Shown: positions 35,046 through 45,494 of the stretch, one piece after another
How the letters are laid out: each line of letters opens with the position of its first letter
How positions within the stretch are numbered: the first letter of the stretch is position 1
From: Sorghum bicolor
Lineage: Eukaryota; Streptophyta; Magnoliopsida; Poales; Poaceae
Assembly: GCF_000003195.3 (NCBI RefSeq)
Contig: NC_012873.2
Span: 44,634,061 to 44,698,060, forward strand
DNA length: 64,000 nt
Direction: 5' to 3'
Notes under the pieces: generated by a model
Database searches by the model: none
Told to the model about the DNA's origin: nothing
The model's input: only the letters and a program-made list of their open reading frames with translations
Made by a program: the position numbers and the translations under genes

Positions 35046-36710
35046 TGTTGACATTTACTACCATCATCAATAAAAGTAGAGATTAACCCTATCCCTAGTA
35101 ACAACACCAAAAATGCACGATATATCATTAGCTTGTCAAATAGAAACAAACCACTCTAACATTCCTAAGCATGAAGTAGGTTGTCATCCCTAATTACATT
35201 GCTAGGAATTTAATATAGATTCACATGTTCTCCTGCAGCTAGCCATAGCATAACAGATATGAATATAATTATAAACTAAATGGGTTCTTCAAGCGGACAG
35301 ATAATTATACCGTTGTAGCATTTTACCTAGGGAAGTATCCAGGTTATCGATTTCTATTTATACCACTGGGAAGGCTAAATGTTAAACTATATTCTATTAT
35401 ATTGATAAGAAACTATATAGGATGAATAAATGATATGACCCAAGTCCTATAATCTACTCATAATAGGCAGAGGTCACAAGATAAATATAGATAAATAATA
35501 GTGATAGCTTAATCATCAAGTATCATAATTAAGAATAATCATCAGAGCATCTACTAGTCATAATCATAGTTAGGCAATAGATAAACTAGGGAGTTGAATC
35601 TAAGGTAATTCTATAACTACGCCAATGAATAACTCTAATTAGTGCAATTACATCTAGAAATCATCGTTACGTCAACCCTATATAATAATTACATGTAAAG
35701 AGGCATCAACTAATGAGGGTTTTAAGATGCAATTGTCACCTCCTTCGTGACCGTGCCCATGCTAGCTCTACGTACGGGGGGTGGACTACAGAAGAACCAA
35801 CGCAGTTGTCACCTACGTGGACTACCACATGACCCGGCACATCAGGGGGCACTCACAGACAAATAAGATATCTAGACACCACGTCTACATATTGTCTATC
35901 ATCTACCCAATGATCGATTAGGTAAACACTATACGAGCAATTACATGAATTCAATAAGATCAAACCAACTATCCTAGACATATAATCAAAGTAGACAATG
36001 ACTAATGCAATTAAGAACATATGAATCTATTAAGAATAAAGTCTCCCTAATATACAATTGAATACTATAAAGTAAGAAATAGATCTATTATCGAACTCTT
36101 GTGCTCCAAACTGACGCTAGGGGCTCCAGATCTCGATGAAGAACTAGATCTCCTCTACTTCTAATCTAACTAACTAGAACTATGAACTAGAAGGCTCTTG
36201 ATGAACTTGAAGGCGCTTGATGCTTGATGGCTTGAGGCCTTGATGAATAATGAGGTTGGCTCTCTCTAGGGGGGTCTACCCATGTATTTATAGTCCGGTG
36301 GGATGCGCGTGCGCCGTAGGATCAAACCGACTTAACCAAGGGTCGAGATGACTCCTCAAAGGCGGTGGAGGAAGCTTCCAGAAGAGGGGGCCGAAACCCT
36401 ACAGGGGGACACCTCCCGGCGCTAGGGTGAGGCCGGCCAGCCCCACCTGGCAACCGTCAGGCCCCCCCGTTGCTCCGGGTGGCTTCTCGATCCTTCCTGA
36501 GTCTTCTCGCGACATTTCCCGTGACGGATACGTTTCGTGTTTAGTTTGCACTAGAGTCCCTCTTTTTCAGCTTTCCTAAAATTCACCATGGAAAATACAG
36601 AATATACAAAACTCGTGGAAATGGTTAGTTTAAACTCTATACTAGTGTGTATTCATGTTCTCCTTTAGGTTTAAAGTTATAATAAAATTTGACGTTATCG
36701 ACCGTCAACA
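35046..36710 (-). mobile_element. solo LTR, TGTTGACGGTC family, antisense
   Basis: 1665 bp. The minus strand starts TGTTGACGGTCGATAACG (36710 leftwards) and has TATAAAT at 36292-36286. Flanks CCTGC (35041-35045) and CCTAC (36711-36715) match at 4 of 5. No internal region is present. It sits in the post-pol region of the Copia element. Confidence 0.85.
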
Positions 36711-36995
36711 CCTACTGCGAAGGAGGAGGGTTGGTGGTACGATGAGTACAGGTACCATGAGCATGATCCTCCTCACCATCCCCCAAACTCTAAGGACAAG
36801 GACGGGCAGAGCGAGATGGGTTTGCACAGCGATCTGACATACTGCAACACATATATGATAAGGAAGGGCTTAGGTATGGACCAAGTGATTGCGACAAAAA
36901 GGATGGAAGAGGAGGGACATAGACTTGTGTAGTCCACTACCCACCGAAAGTTCCAATGCTAGGGACCGGAAGTTCCGATCTAAGGCAGAGGACAG
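36711..36995 (-). other. Copia post-pol DNA between two solo LTRs
   Basis: 285 bp of the Copia element remain here. The stretch carries ACCGGAAGTTCCG-type words (36945-36980) like those in its LTR. No domain is recognised. Confidence 0.6.
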
Positions 36996-38628
36996 TGTTG
37001 ACGGTCCATAAGTATCAAATTTAATTATCAAATAAACAAAGAAAAGGATCCAAATGCAACCGACACCCAGACTTAGGGTTTTATCTGACAGAATTCCACG
37101 AGTTTTGGTGTTTGTCTATTTCTGCAGGGGGTTATCAGGAAATACGGAAGAAACGCCCACATGTCGGGATTACATAGAGATATTAACGTGTTGCGCAATT
37201 TTCTATCGTCTAGAAGACTCCAGAAGCCACGGGAACGAAGCGGAGGCAGAACGGGGCCTGGCCCAGGGCGCCCGCCCCCCTTTGGTGCCCAATCAGAGTC
37301 CTCTTCGGGGATCATGCTCCACCGACCTAAAGGATCAAGGATAACCGTTCAATCAATGTCAGTTTGATCCGACGGCCCATATTCACTTGGAAGGACTATA
37401 TAACCAGACCCCCTGGCCCCTAGAGGAGAGCACATCTCAACCCTAATTCATTATTCATCAGGGAGAAGAAGCCTCTGATCAAGCCTTAGAGCCACCACAT
37501 CAATTAGATCTCTAGATTAGCATAGCTACATAGGATTAGAACTAGAAGGAGTCAATCTTCGATTGGTTTCCGGATCTGTCAAGAGGATTCTTGGTAATTC
37601 TCTATTGTTCTTCAATTGTTCATCTTTGTTCTTCAATATTATGAATATGACTTTGTTCTACTTCAATATATTGATTGTGACTTTGCTCTACTTGTTTATA
37701 TTCGCAATTATATTGTTCTTAGTTTATCATAGTTATATACTTGGCTTAGTTAGATTGGAATTATATACATGTTTAGGATCGTATAGCGTTTATCCATCGG
37801 ATCAATGGGTAAATGATAGATATTGTGTAGGCGTGGTGCTTATACCGTATTTATCTGCGATTGTACCCTATATGCCAGATCGCGGGGTAGTTCGTGGTAG
37901 TGACAGCTCCATTGATTCTTATATAGTCCCCCTCTCGTGTATAGGACTGACAGAGCAACATTATTATAGGGGAGTGATTGCGATGTTTCTCATATTCCTT
38001 GATAATATCACTATGCATGGGTGTAGTCTTGTCTCACAATAATTGCTAAGTATAATTGCACTAACTATGATATGCTAGACTGTATAGTTAAGAGTAACTT
38101 AGGAAATATTCTTGTAGTTCGTCCTAATTCTATGCTAATGACTTGCTAGAATATCTAATTGAGGTGATTATCATATTTATATGTGGCTAAGTTATGCTGA
38201 TCAGATTAATTATTTTTGTCACCATTCATTACTTTATATATATCCTTTATGTGACACTTATTCTGTATGAAAGAGATAGATAGATGCTCTCAATTATACA
38301 TGCAATGATAGATACTCAATTCTATATTCCATTCTATAATCAACATTGATGATTACTAATCCCTTCCCAGTGGTAAAAATATAAATAACGATACCTGGAA
38401 TACTTCCCGGTTATAATGCTACATCGGTATTAATCTGTGCGCTTGCGGATCTCATTTGTTATTTATTTAGAAGAGCAATTGCATATTTCAATACCGCGTC
38501 TCTCATGTCATGCTGGGGATGACAACTTGGCTAAAGTGGTATGAGGGATAGGTTTGGCATTTTTGGCGCCGTTATCAGAATTAGAAAACTAAGTCTACTT
38601 TTAGTAGTGACGTTAAGAATGCCCAACA
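36996..38628 (+). mobile_element. solo LTR, TGTTGACGGTC family, sense
   Basis: 1633 bp. It starts TGTTGACGGTCC and ends AATGCCCAACA, with a perfect 5-bp duplication GACAG (36991-36995, 38629-38633). TATATAA at 37397-37403 gives its orientation. Near the end TTTTTGGCGCCGTTATC (about 38557) looks like a gypsy primer site although it lies within the flanked unit, about 60 bp from the terminus. Confidence 0.9.
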
Positions 38629-38633
38629 GACAG

Positions 38634-39290
38634 CACGTGGGCACATCACGACAAATCTGTCCAAACTACTTGCATGATAGGCATTCACAGGGCATGGATA
38701 AATAATATAAAGCTAGCACGTGTGAGGAATCAACCCAAAACAAAGTACATGGGAGATTGGGCGTGAAATCCTGGTACCTTGGTCCTTGGCGATGAGAGGA
38801 TGAATCCATGCACTTGGAGTCCTTTCGATGGCCACAACCACCTTTAAGACGATCTCCAAGACTTGGGCAAGCCATCCCTCGAATGGATTTGGATTTGGAT
38901 GGAGGAGAAGAGAGATCAGAGAGGAGGAAAGTGATCAACCACTGCTGCCACGAGAGAGAGAGAGGACTGGGTGACAAGAGTTAAAGGGTAAAACATCACC
39001 TGGCCGCAGTATTTATATTGCGGTAAAAGGGCTGACTGGAAGTTTCGGTGAAGAGAACCAGAAGTTCCGGTGAACGACCAGAAGTTCTCATGAGAAAGTT
39101 CCGGTTGAACACAGAAGAGCAGAAAAGGGGTGAACCACATGGATACCTAATCCAACTCGAAGTTGTCAAGATTTCATGAAGTCATTACATAACTATGGAC
39201 ATCTTGGAGCTGTGAAAAGTAGATTTTGAAAATTACATGCAACTTTTTCACAAAGGTTTTGACCTATGCTAATTCAAAAAGTGTGTGCAA
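38634..39290 (-). other. Copia DNA just after pol
   Basis: No recognised domain. Several AGAAGTTCCGGTGAA-type words lie at 39030-39110. Minus-strand frames are short and unsupported. Confidence 0.5.
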
Positions 39291-39294
39291 GACA

Positions 39295-40880
39295 TCAAGC
39301 CACATTATGAGAATCAACGATATTTAGTTCACGCCTCAAAGCACAAAATCTTGACACATCTAGAGGTTTGGTGAAGATATCGGCTAACTGAAATTCGGTT
39401 CTCACATGTTGAATAGCGATATCTCCTTTGGATTGGTGGTCTCTTAGAAAATGGTGGTGTATGTCTATGTGCTTTGTTCTAGAGTGGTTTACGAGATTGT
39501 CTGCTAGCTTGATGGCTCCCTCATTGTCACACAAGAGGGGAATCTTGTTTTGCACACAACCAAAGTCTCTCAAGGTATGCTTCATTCAAAGTAGTTTGGC
39601 ACAACAAGCGCCGACCGCCACATATTTGGCCTCAGCAAGTGGAAAGTGCAATAGAATTTTGCATCTTTGAACTCTAGGAAACCAAGGACCTACAAAGAAA
39701 TTGGCAAGTCCCAGATGTACTCTTTTGCTTTACCCTACAACCGGCATAATCCAAATCAAAATAGCCATGTACAGTGAAAGTGGAGCCCTTTGGATACCAT
39801 AAGCCAAGATTAGGAGTGAACACAAGATACCAAAAAATTCTCTTAATAGCCATGAGGTGACATTCTTTTGGATTAGCTTGAAATCTTGCACACATGCACA
39901 CACTAAGCATAATATCAGGCCTATATACACAAAGGTAAATCAAAGATCCAATCATGGAACGATATACCTTTTGATCTATGGCCTTGCCATCTCCATCAAG
40001 GTCAAGATGTCCGATTGTGGGCATGGGTGTCTTCACGGGTTTGGCCTTGTCCATGTCAAACTTCTTTAGCATGTCAGTGGTGTACTTGGTTTGACTTATG
40101 AATGTGCCTGCCTTGAGTTGCTTGATTTGAAATCTAAGAAAGTATATCAACTCACCCATCATGGACATCTCAAACCACTGATTTGAAATCTTGGTCAAAC
40201 CACTGATTTGAAATCTTGGTCATGATCCTACTAAATTCATCACTGAAGTCTGCATTAGTACTACCAAATATAATATCATCAGCATATATTTGGCATATAA
40301 AAATATCATTATTGACTTGCGAGTAAATAAAGTGGGATCAACCTTTCCAATCTCAAATCCTTGTTTGAGTAGGAAATCCTTTAAACAATCATACCAAGCT
40401 CTAGGGGCTTGCTTGAGCCCATAGAGTGCTTTGTCAAGCTTGTAGATGTGGTGTGGATGATGTGGATCCTCAAAACCCAGTGGTTGCTCAACATACACGG
40501 TTTCAGAGAGGGAGCCATTGAGGAATGCACTTTTCACATCTATTTGAAACAACTTGAAATCATGGTGAGCAGCAAAGGCAAGCAATATACGGATGGATTC
40601 AAGCCTAACTACAGGTGCATAAGTCTCCCCAAAATCTAAACATTCAATTTGAGTGAAACCTTTGGCTACCAACCGTGCCTTATTCCTTGTGACCACGCCA
40701 TACTCATCTTCTTTGTTGCGGAAGACCCACTTAGTACCTATCACATTTTGCTTGGGTCTTTAGGACTAGACTTCATTCCTAGTGAAGTTGTTCAGCTCCT
40801 CTTGCATGGCGATCACCCAATCCGGATCCTTCAGAGCTCCTCCACCTTTTCTGGCAACATGGAAGAAACAAAAGAGTAGT
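39295..40880 (-). pseudogene. Copia reverse transcriptase and RNase H
   Basis: RT (RVT_2) starts near 40744 with GTKWVFRNK and ARLVAKGFTQ; YAPVVRLESIR, FQIDVKSAFLNG (catalytic Asp) and YGLKQAPRAWYD follow to about 40380. A frame change near 40330 shifts the segment that holds the catalytic Asp pair. The connection (40198-39674) includes YRSMIGSLIYL and GYFDLDYAGCR. RNase H (39585-39295) shows TKHIDIHHHFLRD and QLADIFTKPLD, the usual end of Copia pol. A 25-bp tandem duplication at 40172-40221 adds to the damage. Confidence 0.85.
40172..40221. repeat. 25-bp tandem duplication in the Copia RT
   Basis: Two identical 25-bp copies, 40172-40196 and 40197-40221, beginning AAACCACTGATTTG. Because 25 is not a multiple of 3, it changes the frame. 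Confidence 0.95.
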
Positions 40881-41130
40881 GCTCACAAAAGCCAACTAAA
40901 CGAGAGCGTGTTGTTACCCCTCGTTGTATGTCTCCCAAGATGCTATCAACATGATGATCCCGTTGAATGGATTGATGAACCCTTGGATGAGGTACTGCTA
41001 TTCTTGTTTGAATTGGGCCATCATCTTCATTGTCTTGGTTGATTGGAGAGTCTTGATTTTGAATATCTCGATCACCACCTTGCTCATCTGGTGGATCTTG
41101 ACTAGCTTGTTCTCTTGAGTCATGACTCCT

Positions 41131-42056
41131 TTAAATAGAAGCATCATCATGGGCATTGGTTGACCCATGATGCAAGTTTGGATCATGAGGAATTTGCATA
41201 TGTGCATCTTCTTCTTCTTCTTCTTCAATAGGCTTTACTTCACCGGTAGCAAGCTTCTTGATCACTTGATGAGATGGTTCTTCACCTAAAATTTTAGCAT
41301 TGACTGGCTCCTTTTGAGAGTCGTCACTTTCATCAAAAGTCACATCTACCGCTATTTCAATTTGATTGGCGGTCTCATTGAAAACGCGATAGGCATGTTC
41401 GTTAGTAGCATAACCAAGTAAGAACCCTTCATCAACCTTTGGTGCAAACTTAGAGATTTAGGATTTCTTGTTAAGTATGGAACACTTGCATCCAAAAACT
41501 CTAAACTAGTCCACCTTAGGCTTTTTACCAGTTAGAAGCTCGTAGGCGGTCTTCTTCCTCAACTTGTGGAGGTACAAGCGGTTAATGGCATGACATGTCA
41601 TGTTGACGGCTTTCGCCCAATAGTCTTTTTCTGAGATCTTGTATTCATCCAACATTGCTCTTGCGGCTTCAATAAGCGTCCGGTTCTTCCTCTCCACAAC
41701 ACCATTTTGTTTTGGAGAGTATGGAGTCGAGAACTCATGCTTGATGCCTTCTTCATCAAGAAAAGCTTCAATGTTGGTGTTCTTAAACTCTGTCCTGTTG
41801 TCACTTCTCACTTTCTTGATATTCACTTCAAACTCATTTTGAGCTCTTCTTGCAAACTTCTTGAAGATCCCTCACCTTTATCTCTCAAAAAGAACATCCA
41901 AGTGAAGTGAGAAAAATCATCAACAATTACAAAAACATATTTGTTACCTCCAATCCTTATATAAGCATTAGGTCTAAATAGGTCCATGTGAAGTAACTCA
42001 AGTGGTCTTGATGTAGTCATGGTGTTCTTAGCGGGATGCTTAGCACCAACATGCAC
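41131..42056 (-). pseudogene. Copia integrase core and following region
   Basis: The core runs from 42056 (GAKHPAKNTMTTSRPLELLH, then MDLFRP with the first catalytic Asp) through FVIVDDFSHFTW to RSDNRTEF (second Asp, near 41800) and QNGVVERKNRTL (Glu, near 41700). A frame change at about 41825 separates two open pieces. The region to 41131 has GYATNEHAYRVFN and VTFDESDDSQ, the link between integrase and RT in Copia pol. Stops at 41505 and 41460 break it. Confidence 0.85.
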
Positions 42057-42064
42057 TGCAAATT

Positions 42065-42800
42065 CTATTTTTTTTCAAAAGAAACATGTGTTAGTCCTAG
42101 GATGTGTCCACCTCTTTGAAGATCGGCCAAGTTCCTCATGCCAACATGAGCTAGACATCGAAGCCATAACCAGCCCTTGCTAGATTTTGCCACTAAACAA
42201 GTCTCGGACCCCACTCCACTAGATGAGAAATCAACTAGATAGAGCTTGCCTTTTAGTTGACCCGTAAAAGTAATAGAGGCATCCGACCTTCTAGAGACTT
42301 CTACACCCTTATCCATAAAGAGACAATTGTAACCCTTCTCACAAAGTTGTGAGACGGACAACAAATTGTATCCTAACGAATCCACAAGCAATAGATTCAA
42401 AATGGAATTGTTATTTGATATAGCAATTTTACCCAAACCAAGAATCTCTCTTTTACTATTGTCTCCAAAGCCAATCCTTTCACTTGTGCTTTGATTTGGT
42501 TGAAAGGAGGTGAGCATGTTCTTCACTTGGGTCATATATGATTTGTGCATCCACTATCTAGCACCCAACTTGACCCACCGAAGGAATAGTCCTACAAAAC
42601 AAGATAAGCTTTTGTTTTAGGTCTCGAGTTGGAGGGGTTAGACACATAAGATTTGGGCACCCAAACACTCCTCAAGGTTTGTCTCTTCTGGAGAGCGCCC
42701 ACATACTTCACAACAATTTTGCCATCCTTGTCCCAACAACACATGTAATCACAAATGTGATTGCGTGAGACAGGCACTTGTTGTTTGGGCACCTCCACTT
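42065..42800 (-). pseudogene. Copia protease and integrase zinc-binding region
   Basis: The protease site reads SSWVLDSGCTNH, with the D-S-G codons at 42558-42550. Two extra bases just after it shift the frame, so the open frame from 42550 continues as the rest of the protease (GFGDNSKREILGLGKI, LLSVSQLCEKGYNCLF). It then passes into the integrase zinc domain (RCLAHVGMRNLADLQRGG, about 42160-42100). Upstream, 42798-42592 is the gag-protease link with W-rich basic sequence. Confidence 0.78.
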
Positions 42801-43016
42801 GCTTCTTCTTGATGTTCTTGTTGTTTGCATGTGACTTGTAGGAGTAGCAACATTGTTCACTTTGTCAATAAGGTAAACAAGAGGCACGCTATTGTTGAAC
42901 TTCACACAAGCCACCCCATTTATCATGTTTCTTCCATTGGCCTTACCATTATACCTATTGTAACTGAGGCCATCCTTGATTATGGGGTGCCTTGATGCCT
43001 TGAACACATTTGCCGG

Positions 43017-45452
43017 TTACTTATCCTTGCACTTGCAATCTATTTTGACAATTGTGTTTAATCTTTGGATCTCCTTGTCCTTCTTTGCTAGCTCATCAAG
43101 GTTAGTGACACAAGCATTTATATCAACATTTAAACATTTCTCATATATTTTTCTTGTCGGGGCTTTGGGATCCTTGGAAATGGTGGAGGTGCTTGTCCAA
43201 AGTTTCTCATAGTTTAGTTCAAGCTCATGATATTTTTTTGTCAAGCTTGTGAGGCTTTCTTGAGCCAAACTATGATCATTCTTTAAGCTATCCAAAGAGT
43301 CATTGAGTGAAGAATGTTCCTTAGCCAATAGCTCATTAGAGTCTTTAACTAAAGACAATCCAACACTCAACTTCACAACCCTCTCCTTTTCCTTAGAGAG
43401 ACATGCTTCAAGTCCTTGGTTCTTCTCCCTTTCCTCTAGGAGCAATTCCCCTTGTGACTCAATGCATGACTCAAGCTTATCTTTAGCATATATTAGCTTT
43501 AGGATTTTAGTTGCAGCAGCTTTACCATATTTCTTGATGAGGTTAGTTGCATAGCTTTCACCATTTTCATCATCACTATCACATTCACTAGTGGTGTAAG
43601 TAGAGGAGTTGATTTGTACCTTGTCTCCTCTAGCCATAAGGCATGTGCGAGAGTCATGAACATCGTCGGAGAGGTTGGTGAAGAGTCTAGGTGATGATGA
43701 AGTGTTGGAGAAGAGTGAGGTAGATGAAGTATCATCGGTGAAGATCTTTGTTGTGGAAGATCTCTCTTGTATGGCAATAGTGGCCATACTCTTCTTCTCA
43801 TTGTCATCATCATCATCGCTATCACTGTCTAATTGCCACTCTTCCCCTAGATGTGCTTCTCCTCTCTTCTTGTCCTTGTACTTCTTATCACCTTGTTTGT
43901 TGTACCTTGACTTCTTTCCTTTGTTGGGACAATCAGCCGCAAGATGGCCGATGTCACCACACTCATAGCAAAACCTCTTCCTAAACGGCTTGTTTCCTCT
44001 GTATCTCCTCATCTTGTCCTTCTTCATTCTCAAATAATTCTTGTAGTTTCCTACTAGCATAGCTTGTTCTTCATCAAGATCATCATCATCTTTGTGCTTA
44101 TGCTCACAACATCCTTTGTTGCAATGGCTTGACTCACTTCCATGTGATGCTGTGAGTGCAATGCTCTTCCTTTGGTTGAGGGCTTCCTTAGCTTCATCAT
44201 CCAAGACTTCATGGTTGTCGATGAAAGATAGTCGGCAGTCTACCTTGGGGTATACCCATGGTAGTAGATTATCAGCAGACAGGTGCGCAAGCTACGAACT
44301 TGATGGTGACGCAAGACACGGACAAGGTTTTTATCCAGGTTCGGCCATCGTCTGGGCGTAATACCTATGTCCTGCGTCTGTTTGTATTGATATGAGATGT
44401 AATGAAATCTCTGACTTCTGTTATCCTCTAGGGGACCCCTGCCCCGCCTTATATATCATGAAAGGATAGAGTTACAAGTAAAGTATCCTATTTGATACAA
44501 TATCTTGTAGCCTTGCGGTGCATGCCGACCAGCGTCGTGCGCCACACGTCTTCATCTTGTGGGCCGAGCCACCTCTGATGGTGTGGCCCAATGTCGACCC
44601 ATGAGGGTATAGGGGTTTATACTCCCACAATGGTGCATCAACTTTACAAGCATTTCTTGAGGGGACATGGTGTGATAATTGTCTTTCTCAATGATAATGG
44701 AAGCAAGCATATTGTTCCTTTGTCTATACACTCTACAAATCTTTCTTGCTGCGGAGTTGTCATCCCATGTTTTTGCTCCAAGTGCTCTAATTTGGTTGAT
44801 CAAGGACATGAATCTATCAAACATGGCTTTTGTTGTTTCTCCCTCGAGTATGCAAAATTTTTCATTCTTGCTTTGCAAAAGCTCAATGTTTCCAACACTT
44901 ACACTCTTGTCATCTTCAAATAACACCTTCAAAGTGTCCCAGATTTGCTTTGCATTCACCATACCATTTACCTTGTTGTTCTCCTCTGGAGTAAGACATT
45001 GCAAGATCAAAATTGTTGTCGTTGCATTTAAATGAAAGTATCTCTCATCTTTGGGTGTCCGCTCACTTGGATTTTTGAGGCATATCTACACCAACATCCA
45101 CCACTTCCCAACATCTTGCAACTATAAGATGCAACTTCATTGTATGAGCCCAATCTGTGCATCTTACACCATCAAAAGGAGGTGGCTTTCCAGGGTTGAT
45201 CATGGGCAAAGTGGGATTCTTGCTAGAACCATCATAATCAAAACTAGCTCTGTTGTAGTTCTTTGATACTTTGCTAGCATCTTCATCTCCACCTTTGCTA
45301 TCCAACTCATGATTCTTTTTGGCTAGCAGCTCTCTCATCTCTGCAATTGCTCTTGCTGTTGTTGTCGCAAGGATGCAGTGATCTGTGATGTTATTTGGTC
45401 GACAATTTGCTTTTGTGCCATTGGATCCATCATGGCTAAAGTTGCTCCTCAT
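43017..45452 (-). pseudogene. Copia gag, split by a 414-bp solo LTR
   Basis: Gag begins near 45452, just inside the primer site. KPPPFDGVRCTDWAHTMKLHL (45190-45125) and QIWDTLKVLFEDD (44950) are typical of Copia gag. After the solo LTR at 44216-44629 it resumes with DDEAKEALNQRKSIAL, a basic stretch, and the zinc knuckle CYECGDIGHLAADC (43985-43940). An Asp/Ser-rich region and a coiled coil follow (43500-43060, SLTKKYHELELNYEKLW). A frame break lies near 45010-45060. The piece 43007-42708 continues towards the protease. Confidence 0.83.
44216..44629 (-). mobile_element. 414-bp solo LTR inside Copia gag
   Basis: It starts TGTCGATGAAAG on + and ends ACTCCCACA, with a perfect ATGGT duplication (44211-44215, 44630-44634). 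Removing it with one duplicate rejoins the gag frame. Minus orientation (TGTGGGAGTATAAACCC start) is inferred from family resemblance. Confidence 0.88.
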
Positions 45453-45480
45453 GCGGTGAAGTGTTTGTATGAGGAACCTC

Positions 45481-45492
45481 GCTCTGATACCA
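45481..45492 (-). other. Copia primer-binding site (tRNA-Met type)
   Basis: The minus strand reads TGGTATCAGAGC, complementary to the 3' end of initiator tRNA-Met, two bases from the 5' LTR end at 45495. Confidence 0.93.
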
Positions 45493-45494
45493 AT

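Noticed and set aside
36996..38628. Complete small retrotransposon, because of the GGCGCC primer-like motif
   Set aside because: No second LTR or polypurine tract is present; a solo LTR or deletion product explains it better.
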